Shown here piece after piece: positions 1 through 12,288 of a stretch of 64,000 nucleotides of DNA. The DNA is from Cristatella mucedo (Eukaryota; Bryozoa; Phylactolaemata; Cristatellidae). Location: NCBI GenBank assembly GCA_009760855.2, contig WPIO01000133.1, positions 250,001 to 314,000 of the forward strand, in the 5' to 3' direction. The number at the start of each line of letters is the position of its first letter. Within the stretch, counting starts at the first letter, position 1. A program made the position numbers and the translations under genes. The notes under the pieces are model-generated. The model did no database searches, was not told where the DNA came from, and worked only from the letters and a program-made list of their open reading frames with translations.

Positions 1-126
1 ATAGCACAAAATCTAGATAACCTATTCAGAAAGGACATTGCTATAGTGGATAATAACGGCTAAACAATCACTTCTGCTTACTTTGACCTGTATGACATTT
101 ACATGAAATTGGCCAACTTTCACTTG

Positions 127-642
127 GAGACTGAAACGAAATAAGTTCAAGTAAGCCTGACCTCCAAAAACGACCAACCTCACTCACAATTTGCACGTCT
201 ACTGAACTTTGTGCATTCTGATGTCAGCCCGTGGTACAAAAGAAACTTCTGCCGCTAAACCTGTAGGTTGTCAGTGTCGGCTTCCCGTCTTGGCTATAAC
301 AGTCCGATTTACGGCCAAACAGAATTGGCTCCCAATCCACCAGCGTATCGAATTCAAGGCTCTGCTATTCACTTTAAGGCACCTTTATCATATTATATCA
401 GCCTACCAATCTTTTAGAAGTAGCTCTCATAACGTGAGCCACGATTGCAGCAGCATTTCAGTTCCGCGAAAACTGCTTTAGGTATATGCAACTTAGTGTT
501 ACTAGTCTTTGGTATTGACTGAGTACCTTTATCAGCCATCTTAAGGCTGTTCGCATTTCTTTTTCATATATTGCCGATTCTGGAACCCATATCATTCTTG
601 ATTAAAGGCGATGATGCAATAATGGAAAGTCGAAGTAATCTA
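127..642 (+). repeat. Segmental duplication, copy 1, carrying a LINE-A relic
   Basis: This block is repeated almost colinearly 552 bases downstream (679-1187). Shared anchors are GAGACTG at 127 and 679, and CGAAGTAATC at 631 and 1176. Its middle (about 185-420) resembles the C-terminal coding part of LINE-A, recognisable from the 'TTGGCTCCCAATCCA..CG.ATCGA.TTCAAGG' pattern that ends the LINE-A ORF2. Frames are broken and no protein is expected. Confidence 0.7.
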
Positions 643-678
643 TCACTAGGAGACTGTAAGTAAGTAAGTTATCACTAG

Positions 679-1187
679 GAGACTGAGACCAAATAATTTC
701 AAGCAAGCCTAACTTCCAAAAATGACCAATGTCACTCACAACTTGCACGTCTACGGAGCTCTGTGCATTCTGGTGTCAACCCGTGGTAAAAAAAAGAAAC
801 ACTACCGATTAACTTGTGGGTTGTTTGTGTCAGTTTCCCGTCTTGAGTATAGCAGTCCGACTTATGGATGGTCAAGCAGAATTGGCTCCCAATCCATTAG
901 CACATCGACTTCAAGGTTCTGTTATTCACTTTGAGGCACCTCTATCATATTATTTCAGCGTGCCAGTCTTATAGCTGCAGCTATCACAGCAAAGGGCCAT
1001 GACTGCAGTTCGCAAAAACTGCTTTCGGTTCGTGCAACATAGTGTTAGAAGTCTTTGGAATTGCCTGTGTACCCTTACCAGCCATCGTAAGTCTGCTCGC
1101 ATTTCTTTTCCACATATTGCCGATTCTTGAGCGTTTATCATTCAGATTAACGGCAAGGATGCGATATGGGAATATCGAAGTAATCTA
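679..1187 (+). repeat. Segmental duplication, copy 2, carrying a LINE-A relic
   Basis: This is the second copy of the block at 127-642, diverged by many point changes and small indels; the spacing of anchors shifts from 552 to 545. It contains the same decayed LINE-A C-terminal segment. The two copies arose from one duplication of an already inserted LINE fragment, since flanking non-LINE sequence (after about 960) is duplicated as well. Confidence 0.7.
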
Positions 1188-1189
1188 GT

Positions 1190-1840
1190 GCCAAAGAGGT
1201 GCATTGACTGCAAGCTCTACGAAATTGGTAGCTCCGCTAACAATACAATTTCTCATTCACGATCTTAAAGCGTAAAAAACATTTCGTGCTTTAGTTTCAA
1301 TGTTAAGTTTGCTGAGTACGCGAAAGGTAGTGCCCTTACGAACAACTCGAGAATCTTTGAATTTCCCGATATGCGTCACCTTTAAAAAGCATCAAATGAA
1401 ATCAAATGGTTGTGAGTGCCGTAGTCCAGGCGCTTAGGCACGTAACATACTGATCGATTAAGCTTTCTGCAACGCTGGGAGCACGCAAGCATTCACTAAA
1501 CTCATAAAACCGCCAAACGAGTGTTCCGGGATCACAAGATGAAGAATTTGGACAGGATCATTAGACTCACGTGTATCCTATTTGACCAAGACGATCTTAC
1601 CTAGCAAGTCAAGATGCCAGCTCACTTTATTCAATGGGAATGGTAACATATCTCCCGCAAATAGTAGGGTCTGCCCCACTCGATTATTTCTTGTCAGGAA
1701 CTGCTAGACGTATTCTGCAAACTATTTTTAACAGCCGATAGTGTTTCTGAGATCCTTGAAGAATAACACCAGTTTTTTAATAGGGAATTATTAGCTTGCA
1801 ATTCCACCGACATCTAAAGCAAAAACTGAGGGTTGTATGT
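1190..1840. other. No recognisable feature
   Basis: AT-rich unique-looking sequence. No open frame with recognisable protein, no repeat unit and no RNA gene was seen. Confidence 0.4.
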
Positions 1841-1844
1841 CTAA

Positions 1845-2110
1845 TTATTTCCTAAACTGCGAAAGCACTTCGCCAATGAGCCTGTCAGACCAGGCAGTCT
1901 GATAGACGGTTAACCCACGTCTGGTAGTCTTCGGTACGTAGCATTCACAGCAAGGCGTCATCCATGTATTGGTCAGCAAAAATGCATTTAACCTCTCCTC
2001 AACAACCTGATAACTGATGAGGACCACTCGGTTATTTAGTGAGTATATGAACCGAATTTTTAAGGTAGCATAATGCCAGCGGTCGTACTATTTGAAGTAG
2101 CATAGGGAGA
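1845..2110 (-). mobile_element. LINE-B endonuclease-domain fragment
   Basis: On the minus strand a short frame reads QVVEERLNAFLLTNTWMTP. This matches the endonuclease N-terminal segment QVVQEKLDAFLLTETWMTP of the LINE-B element at 11594-14990. In EEP-type LINE endonucleases the E of the 'TETW' motif binds the catalytic metal; here it is N (TNTW), so the site is dead. The frame is interrupted upstream. It is an isolated 5' fragment with no reverse transcriptase nearby. Confidence 0.75.
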
Positions 2111-4550
2111 GAAAGCATGTTTAGTGAATGGCAGCTGACTGAGACCGCCAGTCGGCGTAGACGGTACGTTTAGTTGTGTAGCAAGTCCCTCTAGTGAAGT
2201 AGTAACTTCTTGAGGCCGATTGGTTTGTGGGAATGCTTCGTGCCATGGTAACCATGGCTTTAGTAACAGTGCAAACAGAACCCCTATGCAGGCCAAAGTT
2301 CTGCTTTACACTGTATGCCGAGCCACAAGGAGATAGCGGTTATAATCTAAAGCTTCGCAAAGTATTATACATTTGTTGTCCATACGTTTGATAGTAAAGT
2401 GGTTGATTAGGCGAGGGCAGGGTACAGACAGAGAGTCCGACAAGCCCACTAACTGTCCGCCCAAAAGTATCAACTAACGGTATCTACACAAGGTACCTAA
2501 AGCTATTCCATCTTCAATTACCATATTCTAGGATTTCTGACGCACAGTCGCAGTCAAGTTATTCATGGAATACCTGAGGTTATCTAGTGGAAGACAAGCA
2601 ACGGTAGAAATGACACTTGACACTGCTTAAAGATCAGTAGCTACATATTCAGCTCTTTCTGATCCTAAATATTATGGTTTAATAGGTAACCTTATCAAAG
2701 CCACTAGTTTCATACGATGATGCGATGATGTTCGTGATTAAACTGGGAATTTTATAAACTCCAATTTAGCCACCATTTCTCTAAAGCATCTGTAAATTGC
2801 TTTGAAAGAAATTAATTGATATTAGTGATCACTACAAATGAAGTACTACTACTCGTATTTGTATTGTCTCGCAGCAGGATTAATTTCAAACGTGCGGTCC
2901 CATTATCGTTCAAAACGAGGTATACAATTAAAGCTTTAAGGAGCTAAAAGTTGATGCGATGTGTCTACACAGTTGAACTGTCACAGCGAACTAGCATTAA
3001 GGAATTAAAGGTACCCGTTGACTAATCCTTACCTATTAATAACCCGTGTGGCAGGTTGCTCCAAAATTCCACGTATAGCATCGCTGTCTAAGTGAACCCA
3101 AAGTTAAGAAACTTGATAAAGCCGACAGTATGCCGAATTATCAGTGGAACTGATGTGTCCGAGAAATTACAGGTGGTTTTATTACAAAAATAAACGCAGA
3201 TTTTGCACAAATGCAACTGGACATGTGTTACTACGGCCGACTTTTAGCTTTACGTTTTCCATTACAAAACCTTACTTGCAGCAAGAACTTAAGCTCAAGG
3301 AAGGCTATATTTCATTCATACCACTTGGTGAAGGAACTCGTTGATGTCGACGTCTAATCTTACCCGCCATTTTAGCCTCTTTGCAGTTCAAGTGTTCCTA
3401 TTTAGGAGCCTTGCATAAGAGCTGTTCTAAATGACCCACGAGCTAGCAGTTCTTGAATTGGTGAGCAAGGTACAGCCAAAGAGTTGAGATTGCTGCTAGC
3501 TCTGGCAAAATGCCAGTTCGGTTATCACTATCGCCGATCCACGATGAACTTACTATATTTCATACTTTTCCTGCTTTAACGCTTATTTTTCCGATTTGAA
3601 ATGAAACCGAGAATACAGCTCTTCCTACGTTACTGGTCAAGATTGCCGGTTGCAGAGTCTCCAAAAAAATCAAGAGCACGTTTGAGCCAAGGTACAGCAG
3701 CCTACACGTCTTACCGACCTCGTGATTAAGGGTGATGCAACAATTGCAGCAACGAATCATTCATGGAACTGAAAGAGTCACTTGACTTGTGTTCCTGGTC
3801 CTAGCCAGCATGTTTTTAATATATAAGCCATGAGGCTTCCGGCGATGTCATGCAGTGTTGGCCTGCAGTCTCTCTTTACCAACTATGAGTAGTAATTAAG
3901 GTAAATCGATTGTCTAGCCTTGTTGGATCTTAGCTGAGTGCCTTTGCATTCGTGTTAGCCTCATGTATTTGCGAAGCTTTTTGCTCGGCTTACAGCTTAA
4001 ATAATACAGAGAGTGTAATACCACGAGAATACTATCAAGTGTGCAGCCGAAAAGCTAGTCGCCACTCCCCCGACGCAACCTGTATGTCACGAGTTTTCCA
4101 GCAACCAATCACCATGGATGTGGTCGTAGTGTAGATCACCTGCATCGATAGTGCCGCCAAATCTGTCGATATGCATTATCACTACTTGAGATTTGGTGAT
4201 TAAACTGAACAAATATTCCCGTAGCATAGTGCTTTAAGAAGCTGTCTTGACGCAAGCAAATAGCAGGAAAATCTTTAAACTTTTGCAAGTGCTGCCAATG
4301 CATTGAAGAGATTATAAAAATTGTTAACGGGGATCATAGACTATACAGGGAATACCGTAAAACTGACAACTAAAACAGCTGACGGATAATGTACCGTGAA
4401 GATACGAAGTTGGTTACTTTGGCTTTCATTAAGATACGAAAAAACTGTGCTCCATTTATACAGCGTTTTTCGCGTCCTCGCATACATTGCAAGTTTGCTG
4501 CTATCAGGACAACAGATTGTACAGTAACTTTCTTTTAATATCAGTAAGAT
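2111..4550. other. No recognisable gene
   Basis: Only short open frames (up to about 66 codons at 3144-3344) with no recognisable domain or splice context. The stretch 2111-2300 may continue the LINE-B 5' region, but similarity is too weak to claim. Confidence 0.35.
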
Positions 4551-4552
4551 GG

Positions 4553-4732
4553 ACGTGATGGATGCGGTGGACTTACAGGGTGCAAATCTATGACCTCGGG
4601 ACCAAGGTCACGGGTTCAAATCTTGTGGTGAGTGATTCTTTATCGCCGCTGCGAGCGATGGTGACAGCCGTGAAGGCTCTCCTGTCGCTTTACAAAAGGG
4701 GCTGTTAAGTCACTTAGTATTTCTAATTTTAT
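4553..4732 (+). mobile_element. SINE-A copy
   Basis: A tRNA-derived SINE. The T-arm/B-box region reads CACGGGTTCAAATC, preceded by the GACCTCGGGACCAAGGTC inverted repeat. The unrelated body follows: a TTTATCGCC..GCGAGCG.TGGTGA hairpin, then GGCTCT.CTGTCGCT and a GGCTGTTAAGTCA..TAGTATTT tail. The same order is seen in at least nine other places in the window. Not a working tRNA: the acceptor stem is not paired. Confidence 0.8.
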
Positions 4733-5675
4733 GTATTCCTTTGAGACGTCAGCCCTGCTTACACATTGGCTGCATGGCCTCAAAGCATAGCAAAGATTCC
4801 AAGCGTTGAAGTTCGTGAGCAGTAATTCGTGGTTTGAAGGCAAAGCTCTGTAGAGCGAGAGTGCACGATGGTGAGAGAAGTGGCAAAACCCACACTCGGC
4901 TTCCGGTTTCAGAATGCGAAAGCAGCTCTCTTGGCTGCAATCAAGTAGAATGGCAATACCCAAGCGAGTATGGATGATGAGCTTAAAATCTCGACTTGGA
5001 TTGCGACCAATATGCCATATTAATATGCGAATGACAATATCTGACTAATAAAATAATACACTTGGTATACTGCAATCAGAGACTTGTATTTCGACTAATT
5101 TCCTTGGCCTCTGAATTAGTACTGAGCCGCCTATGCCAAAGCTGCGATTAAAAAAGGTGGATCTACTGAGAACCAGATCGGAAAATAGCATAAGAAAGAT
5201 CAGGATGATTGTCGATGGACTTCCATACACAGACTAATGTAGATAGTACCAACTTATCCTGGCAAAGTCGAGGGCTATCTTCTAGAAAGAAAGATGGTGA
5301 AATTCGGATACCAACCCCAATAATTTACCCTTACAATCAGCCATTTCCTTAACAGCTCCGAGGTTAACTTCTTACCTAGTGCTCCTCGTAATGATCAAGA
5401 TCTGGGGTGGGCGAACCTTTTGACTCACGGGCTACAATGTTTTCTAAACTTTGACAGAGGGGCCGGGCCAGAATAAGAGAATCGTGTGTTTTTGTGAACT
5501 AATATAGATTAAATGTAAAAACCATGACTGGAAAAGATTTGGCCTTTACCAGGCAGCAAAACACTAATGTGCTTAGTTTGTTGTAAAAATTGTTTAACAA
5601 ATTTAGTAATTTGATAACGTAATAATAAACTCCCATTCAGTTACAGTGGGGACAGTATCGCTGGTCTGCTTACCG
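4733..5675. other. No recognisable gene
   Basis: Two overlapping minus-strand frames (4640-4963) partly cover the SINE and encode nothing recognisable. The rest is AT-rich with no repeats seen. Confidence 0.35.
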
Positions 5676-5800
5676 AGCATGATACCACTAACCATTCGAT
5701 CGTGCTTACTTTGAAGAGAATGTAAAGCGATCAGACAAATATTAAATTCTTTGAGAGTGCTTTATCAAGAGTGTTTAATATTATAATTGTTATTGTTGTT
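5676..5800 (+). mobile_element. LINE-A 3'-end remnant
   Basis: This holds the LINE-A terminal block: CACTAACCATTCGATCGTG, then TGTAAAGCG, then TTGAGAGTGCTTTATCAAG, then an AT-rich run with decayed (ATT)n-like tail up to about 5800. Only the 3' untranslated tail is present. Confidence 0.7.
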
Positions 5801-6389
5801 AGTGGTGCCGGTGGTGCAGGCGTGCGGTGAGAGCGACGGAGCAGGATACCACAGCGACCACAAGACTGTGGGGATTTGCAAAAGGATTGCCGTGGCATCT
5901 CCAGGTGACCTACGATTGCCATGTGATGTGTGACCATAGCCACCTCAGTGTACCCGTTAGCACGGCTATGCATGGAGTTGAGCTGATTAAGAATCCAGAC
6001 AGTGGTATTGGGAGCGTGGCATCGACCTGAGGATATGCTGCTCGGTGAGGGCATATCACAATTCCAACTTCTGCTGGCCTCAGCTCTACCAATCAGCCGG
6101 AACAGCAGGGAAAAGATAAAAGGAAGCTACTTGGTAACCTTGGTAACAAGCCCAAGGAAGCTGCCAAGCCGGAGAAGCAGGAGGTCACCTAGCCATCATG
6201 GTCTGGAGCTTCAACAGCTGAGGAGGTTGGCCCCGAGCTGCCACTAGCGGGAACCGATTCGAGGATGATCTCTTTCGGATCGGTGGTGGACGAAGGGAGG
6301 TGACTGACCACCACGGGAGAAGGGAATGCAAATTGAATCTTTAGGCCCGTGGAGTTTATGCCAGTTATTCTGCAGCACCTCAAAGTCTG
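5801..6389. other. Unassigned segment with moderate GC
   Basis: Overlapping short frames exist on both strands (67 codons + at 5827-6030; 107 codons - reaching 6054). The plus strand at 6120-6185 would encode a Lys/Pro-rich stretch (NKPKEAAKPEKQEVT). It lies directly upstream of a LINE-A reverse transcriptase fragment, so it could be the 5' part of that element, but nothing matches another copy in the window. Confidence 0.25.
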
Positions 6390-6900
6390 AATTCAAGGAG
6401 GCCACTAGTGACCTCGTCCTTAAGTTCATTTCCCAATCAAATAAATAGAAAACAACGAGTCTCCCATCGTGGCGCTTCTACGGTGCATAGATATCTGCTG
6501 CAATGCGTTTGTAATATCATAAATACTACCTCGGCTTCAGGTCATGTTCCAGCACCTTTCAAAAAGGCTGTAGTCATGCCACTACTCAAGAAAGCCACAC
6601 TAGAACAAGAGAACTTGAGCCACTGCCGCCCAGCCTCCCTTCTACCGTTCATATCGAAGACATTATCAAAGAGTTGTGGCAGACCAGCTAAACTCGTATA
6701 TCGAAACCTCACACCTTGCTAGTAAGTTCCAGTCTGGTTTTAGAGCTCATCCTTCAACAGAGTCAGCAATGTTTAGCGTTTATAATGACCTCCTTAGGAA
6801 TGCAGACATAGGTAGAGTGTCTCTGCTTGCTTTGCTCAATCATTGGGCAGCTTTTAATACTTCACCATTAATTGCTAGCAGTTGGGTGTGTGCGGTTGGT
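6390..6900 (+). mobile_element. LINE-A reverse transcriptase N-terminal fragment
   Basis: Broken frames read FKKAVVMPLLKKATLEQENL and later [16 protein letters not shown], matching the LINE-A copy at 54640-56475 ([36 protein letters not shown]). A frameshift separates the two at about 6690. The RT motif A region, normally [13 protein letters not shown], reads LLNHWAAFNTSP, so the first catalytic Asp is lost. The element is interrupted after about 6900 and its 3' half resumes near 7430. Confidence 0.85.
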
Positions 6901-7429
6901 TGAAAGGATGTAGTTGCAATGTAAGCTCAGAGCTCTGCAATACCCAAGTGAATTTGAGCTTTTCCGTGCCAGTCTGCGGTCATTGGTCACTGATAAAACT
7001 GGCTTACCTTATATGCGCTTGCTATTTCATCGATTGCTATGCAATGCTGCATAAGCCCGAGAGTGAATGCTCACAGTGGGTTGAAATCGTGTGTGCCCGC
7101 AAAGAGATTGTACGTGGAATGAAAACTGAAAGCTTTGCTAAACCGATATGCTATGGACTGTAACAAATGCCCCTGCCATTGCAGACAGAGTCCATACATT
7201 TTTGACGAACGACGGGCAAAATAATGTGAAAATGTGAAGGTTTCACTTAAAAAACGATGAGATTATATGCGACTAAAACTAGAGCTTCGCCCAGAATTTT
7301 TGCGGTCAATCTGCCAAGGATTGCAGTGGATTGCTGCCATACACTCGTGGACGGCCGCAAATTTTCTCAAATGAAATGAATCTCAAATGACTCTCATAAA
7401 GAGAAAGTACATCGCTTGAGAGCGGCTCT
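6901..7429. other. Interruption between two halves of a LINE-A relic
   Basis: About 530 bases not recognisable as LINE-A. Contains one copy of the GATTGCAGTGGATTGCTG motif (7309-7330) that recurs across 8440-9560, so it may be an insertion of that diffuse repeat or diverged RT core. Confidence 0.3.
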
Positions 7430-8295
7430 TCCAGTGCATCTCCAGCAGCACCTGTACATAATCTAGGTGTTCCTTTCCAAAGTGTTCTTTCGCTAAATGA
7501 ACACTTCCAGTTTTGCCTACTTTCAGATGCATAGCGTTAAAGGGAAGCTACTCTAATTCAAACTTGCTTAGACACAGATGCAGCATCCAAATTAGTCCAT
7601 GCATTTGCACCATTCCATCTCGACGTCCGTAACTCACTGCTTTTTGGTCCACCGGCGTGTGCACGTGGGCTCATACAGTTGGTGCAAGACTCTGCAGCAA
7701 GGCAGCCTGTTGTGAGTGACCTAGTTGCACATGACACCACTTCTCGCCAACTTGCACCGGCACTCAGTCTATCTGCTTATCGATATCAAGGTTGTCACTC
7801 ACTTTTAGGCCCTTCATTCTCTGGCTTCAGCCAACTTTACTGAACTACTCTCTCACCAGCCCAAGAATCGTACCACCTGATGTTCGTACTCCAATTGTTT
7901 AGCTGAACCTCTTATGAGCCTCAAACCCTTTGAAGACAGCACCTTCATTCTATATGCTCCCAAGCCTTGAACTCACTCCCGACTTGTTTCGCAACATCCC
8001 CTGACATTGCGACATTAAAAAAACTTAATTTCACCTGTTTGTAACATAATTAGTGGGTCTTTGTGAGTCGTCCGTTGTGTGCTCATGGGTATGGACACCT
8101 CGCCTGTTGCGACTCATCATGTCTACATGTTGACTCCGTGCACGTTACATCTAAGAGTGATATGCTTGACGGCATTGCAAACTTTACTGCTAAATATTCG
8201 GTAATGCTTTAATTACAGAATTGTAAATTGCATAGAAAAAGATTAAGATATCAGATAGCTCTATACAAATGTATTAATATTATTATATCTATTTT
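7430..8295 (+). mobile_element. LINE-A C-terminal and 3'-end relic
   Basis: Order and wording match the LINE-A C-terminal region: AATCTAGGTGTTCCTTTCCA, GTCCATGCATTTG, CAGTTGGTGCAAGACTCTGC, CACTTCTCGCC, then AGAATCGTACCACCTGATG. The 3' UTR follows, ending in a decayed TAGAAAAAGATTAAG..ATA hairpin region and an ATT-like tail (8270-8290). Frames are broken by many indels. Confidence 0.8.
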
Positions 8296-8439
8296 CAGCC
8301 GAGTCACTGTCGTTCATTGCCCTGCATATAGCGGCATTGTACAAGTTAAATTGGCTATAATGATGCGGTTCAACTTTAAACTGGGTGCGTTATTATTTGT
8401 TTTTAAAATGGAGCATTAAGAAACCCTTTTCGGGGCACT

Positions 8440-9560
8440 GTGAAGCAGCATTCATCAGCTTGCGGTATTGGCCCGAGGAAGTTGCAACCGATTGTAGTGC
8501 ATTGCTACAAAATGATCTAAACAATTATAGTGAAATTCAGTGACTAAACAAGAACTGGAGAGTTGAGCACTGGACAATCATAATTAGACATCCAGTGTAG
8601 GCGTCCTCGTCGTTTTCCTGCTTATTGCAGCGGATGCTGGTGAATTTCCGACACGTGACCGGCACGAGCCGTTCAGTCGATTGCAGTGTTTTTCATGAGA
8701 ACACGATTGAGCAGCGATACAAAATTCTGTCGATGCACTTTGAACTGAGTCAAGTCCTATGTGCAATGTGAATTGGAGCTTCGCAGTGACGATGTGAAGT
8801 TGATTTAAAGCGAATTAAATGGGATTTCGGTGTTTACCTTGGCCTTTCAGGCGATTGTCACGAATTGAAGGAGTGGGCTGAGGTGCTATTTTTTAAACTA
8901 CATAGGTTAGCACGTAAGGCAGTGTGCTTTACTATGCAATAAAAGCTGGCAAAATCTATTTCTAGTCACTTTTCAGTGGATGAGGAGGATTGCAGTTGAC
9001 TAGGGTATTTCCCTGTGCCATTGCAGTCAATTATAGCATATCGCATGAGAATGCCTTGCCAATGCAAGGGAAACTTTGTGAGCACAATTACCACGTAGTT
9101 TACTGTCACACAAGATTTCTTCCGTTTTGCTGCGAATTGCAGTGAATTTCGGTTTTTCGGCCTGGGTAGCTTCAATCTATTTCGGTGGGCAGAGCAGGCG
9201 TGAGCAGAATGGCGAGAAATTTCGCGAGTAAAATTTAAATGTAGATTAGCTTCCTGGCCCGAAATTTTGGAGTTTATTCGCAGCTGATTTGTGATTTACT
9301 TAATGTGACCTTGAGTTGATTGTGGTGAATTGCTGTGGATTTCGGTACAAGCCTCCATATTTGCAGCCCATTTGCTTGAGTGCGAAAGCACACAATGGCA
9401 TAAAATTCAGCGGGTACATACAACCGAAAGTGCGCCACAATGTTCACTCGAAATTCGAGTTCGACGAAAGCCAAGGTCAAGTAGACTTGTGTCTAATTAG
9501 AGCGGATTGCGATGAATTGTGGTATTTTCAGAGCGGCTCACAGTCCCTACGGCTCTGCTG
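8440..9560. repeat. Diffuse repeat built on a GATTGCAGTGAATT-like motif
   Basis: A short motif, roughly GATTGCAGTGAATTGC.GTGGATTTC, recurs about eight times at irregular spacing (near 8481, 8669, 8984, 9022, 9133, 9319 and 9505, plus 7309 outside). Each occurrence is diverged. Sequence between occurrences is partly similar (GCGA, CGAAATTT, AGAGCTTCGC). It looks like an old tandem or interspersed repeat. No coding frame explains it. Confidence 0.45.
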
Positions 9561-9944
9561 CAGAAGAAGGGCACTGGTTTTTTTAGCGGTCCGCTGCCAC
9601 CTCTGGCTCTACTGAAGAGAGGGCTGTTCATCTGAGGCGCATTATATGTCCGCGAGACGAGCCTAGTGGACAAGCGAGACGCTGTGATCTTTCCACGAAT
9701 CACTGTGACCGTAACCGTAGTAACCGTAGTTACACAAGCTAAAGATGGATGATAATTTCTCGGCTAAGAATGGTGGCTTTTAGCAGACACTTTTTGCATT
9801 GAAAGACGTGGCCTTTCAGCCCCTTTGCACAAGTGTAGAGTTATGGTCGCACGAGCGATGCAGAATCCGTAAGGAGCCCGGATCGCTAGTTGGTAGCCCC
9901 GAGTCTAGGCCAAATGCTGCAGACCCTGCTTCTATGGCTGGGTC

Positions 9945-10100
9945 TAGCGTGCTTAAAGAAAAATCTCACCCTTCTAGACAGAGGTCGTGAGTTAGAATCA
10001 TGCAATCGGCAATCCTTTAGTGCCAACTGCAGGCGGTGGGGATAGCAGTTACGGCTCTCCACCTCTACACTAATGAGGACGTAAAATGAGCTACTATCTA
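9945..10100 (+). mobile_element. Degraded SINE-A copy
   Basis: Diverged SINE-A: AGAGGTCGTGAGTTAGAATC (B-box region), then GGCAATCCTTTAGTGCCAAC, then GCAGGCGGTGGGGATAGCAG, then TACGGCTCTCC. Order as in other copies; the 3' tail is lost. Confidence 0.65.
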
Positions 10101-11590
10101 TGGACCTCGGTCTCTCGTTGGCTTAGTGCACAGGGTATCTGGGTGGATGCCGTCAGAGATGCAGCTCATGTTTACCCCACAAGTTTCAACCTCAGATCAC
10201 CTCTTTCTAGACGTAAAGGCTGAAAGTCGAGTCGTACTGAAGGCATGTCAGAAGAGAGGAGAATGTCGATTCATGCTCTACGGGTGTCGGACGAGAATTG
10301 GTAGCTTAATGTTATGGGGAATGGCCGAGGGTGGGGAGTTATGCCCTCATACGATGGATTTATTTCCCTCAACATCATATTTATTTTTATATCTCAAAGA
10401 CTAACAGAATGACTGGCACGTAAATTCGCACAGACAACAAGGGTAATATAAGCTATCTGTTGATGCAACCATAGCTGTCAAGTAGACCTTCTGAAGACTT
10501 GTAAGAGTCAAGGTCACGTTTTAGACTGAACCTTAGTAAAATATGGCTATGTTTTTGGATTGGCAGTTTCAATATAAGACACTGTACAGGTATGCAAAAC
10601 CCTTCAAAAGACGCACGACATTTTGATTGTCAGCGTGAGCTTCACAAAACCTATTTTGAGATTTCAACTTGTGAATGTGTCACCTGGCCATTATCAAGGA
10701 CATTGGGGACGTTTTGCAGCTACACTTGCGTGATGAAGCTGAATATGATTAGTTCCCGTTGACGTGGCAGGCACGCCCAACTTCAAATTCTACGTCGATC
10801 GGGGCAGCTTTAGCAAAGTTAAAGAGCTGACAAGGTACCAAATACCACAGTCAGTACCACACCCAGAAAAGACAGCTGATGTAAAAAGCAGGCAAGAGGG
10901 ATGACATCTGTTCTTACTCAATTTTCTAACCTATAACTTTGCAACACATACCTAGTAGTGGGTGTTTCAAATTTCACATAGATTGGATAACTATTAGCTT
11001 ACATCTGACATTTTCAGGACCTTGAGCGAAATGATGACAAGGCTTAGCATGATAAATAGAGCCAGATTTAATCAAAATAAGTCTATCAACTAAGGTCCAA
11101 TATGCACGTAAGACCGCTGGAATAATATGTAACCACATATCTCAAGAGTGTTTCAACCTTACAAGACCCTTATAGAGCATCAACAGACAGTATCCATGAT
11201 AGCTCGCATGGAGTAGCAGCAGTCACGCCAGGGCCCAACGATGACACACAGGCTTCTCACTCGCGTTCGCCAATACAAATCTTAAAATATAAACGGCCTA
11301 ATTGAGAACGTAAAATGACTTCGTAGTTCCATGAATATAATTGAATCGACATTTGCAGACTGATTCTGACTGAACGAACGAGACGGTTGATGTGGTATGT
11401 ACTCTGCGGGTCGTCACGGTCCGGCTGAAGTTTTCAATGGCGGCTACAGGACCCAGATCAGCAGTCCTGTGATCCAGTAGATGCGGTGATAATGGACTCC
11501 TGAGCTATCGCGGCCCGATCGGCAGTAAATTATCACTACATTATCCCTAACTGTAGTCTAGCTTTCGGCCATTGTCACCTCCGGTGTGTG
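10101..11590. other. No recognisable gene
   Basis: One 92-codon plus-strand frame (10126-10404) without a recognisable domain or splice context. No repeats recognised. Ends at the 3' terminus of the LINE-B element. Confidence 0.35.
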
Positions 11591-11649
11591 AACCAATGTA
11601 TGCATGTCCGTCTGTAACTCGATAAAGTCAGAACGACCAAGTGGGAGTG

Positions 11650-12288
11650 TTATGCACGAGAGTTTTGTAAAGCACAACCGCAGCCTAAGCGGCTTTTTTT
11701 GGTACGCATTCGGTAGCCAGCAGACTTCGTCTCATGCAACAAAGAGAAAGTGGGAAGCATAGCGGAGTCAGGAGGGCACTTAAGGTCGTGAGTAGCATGG
11801 AAGCAGCAGCTCCGAACCGCTGAAAAGGATGAGCCATAGTCGGTAGCAGGAGAGTAGTTGTCGTTGAGTAGGAATTGTGGAAGCGAGTTCCACAGTCTAG
11901 GACCTGCAGAGCTATAGCTTCTGTCGCCAACGGTCTTTAAGCATAAGAATCGAACAACTAATTTATTGTCCACACAGGACCTGAGGACGTGAACAGGCTG
12001 AAACTAATGCTGCAGTTTAGCTAGGTACAAACAAGGCAAGCCATGGCGGACCTTGTGGGTCAGCATAAGAACTTTGCTCTGTATCCGTTGCTAAACCGGC
12101 ATCCACCCTAGCTCTTTTAGCAAACGAGACACGTACTCAAACCTCTGGGACTGGAAGACCAGCCTTGCAGCCATATTCATAGTCAGCTGTAGTGGTCTAA
12201 TAGGTTTCATAGGTACCCCAGCCAAAAGTGAATTAAAATAATCAAGCCAAGAAATAACTAAGGAGCTAGTTAAATTGTTTACAAGCAA
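11650..12288 (-). pseudogene. LINE-B ORF2 C-terminal region (broken)
   Basis: Frames at 12091-12288 and 11650-11973 read LDYFNSLLAGVP...[14 protein letters not shown]...LLKELGWMPV, then [18 protein letters not shown] and CFPLSLCCMRR in an overlapping frame. This is the region downstream of RT common to CR1/L2-type ORF2 ([24 protein letters not shown]). A stop and frameshift lie between the two frames. Confidence 0.85.
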
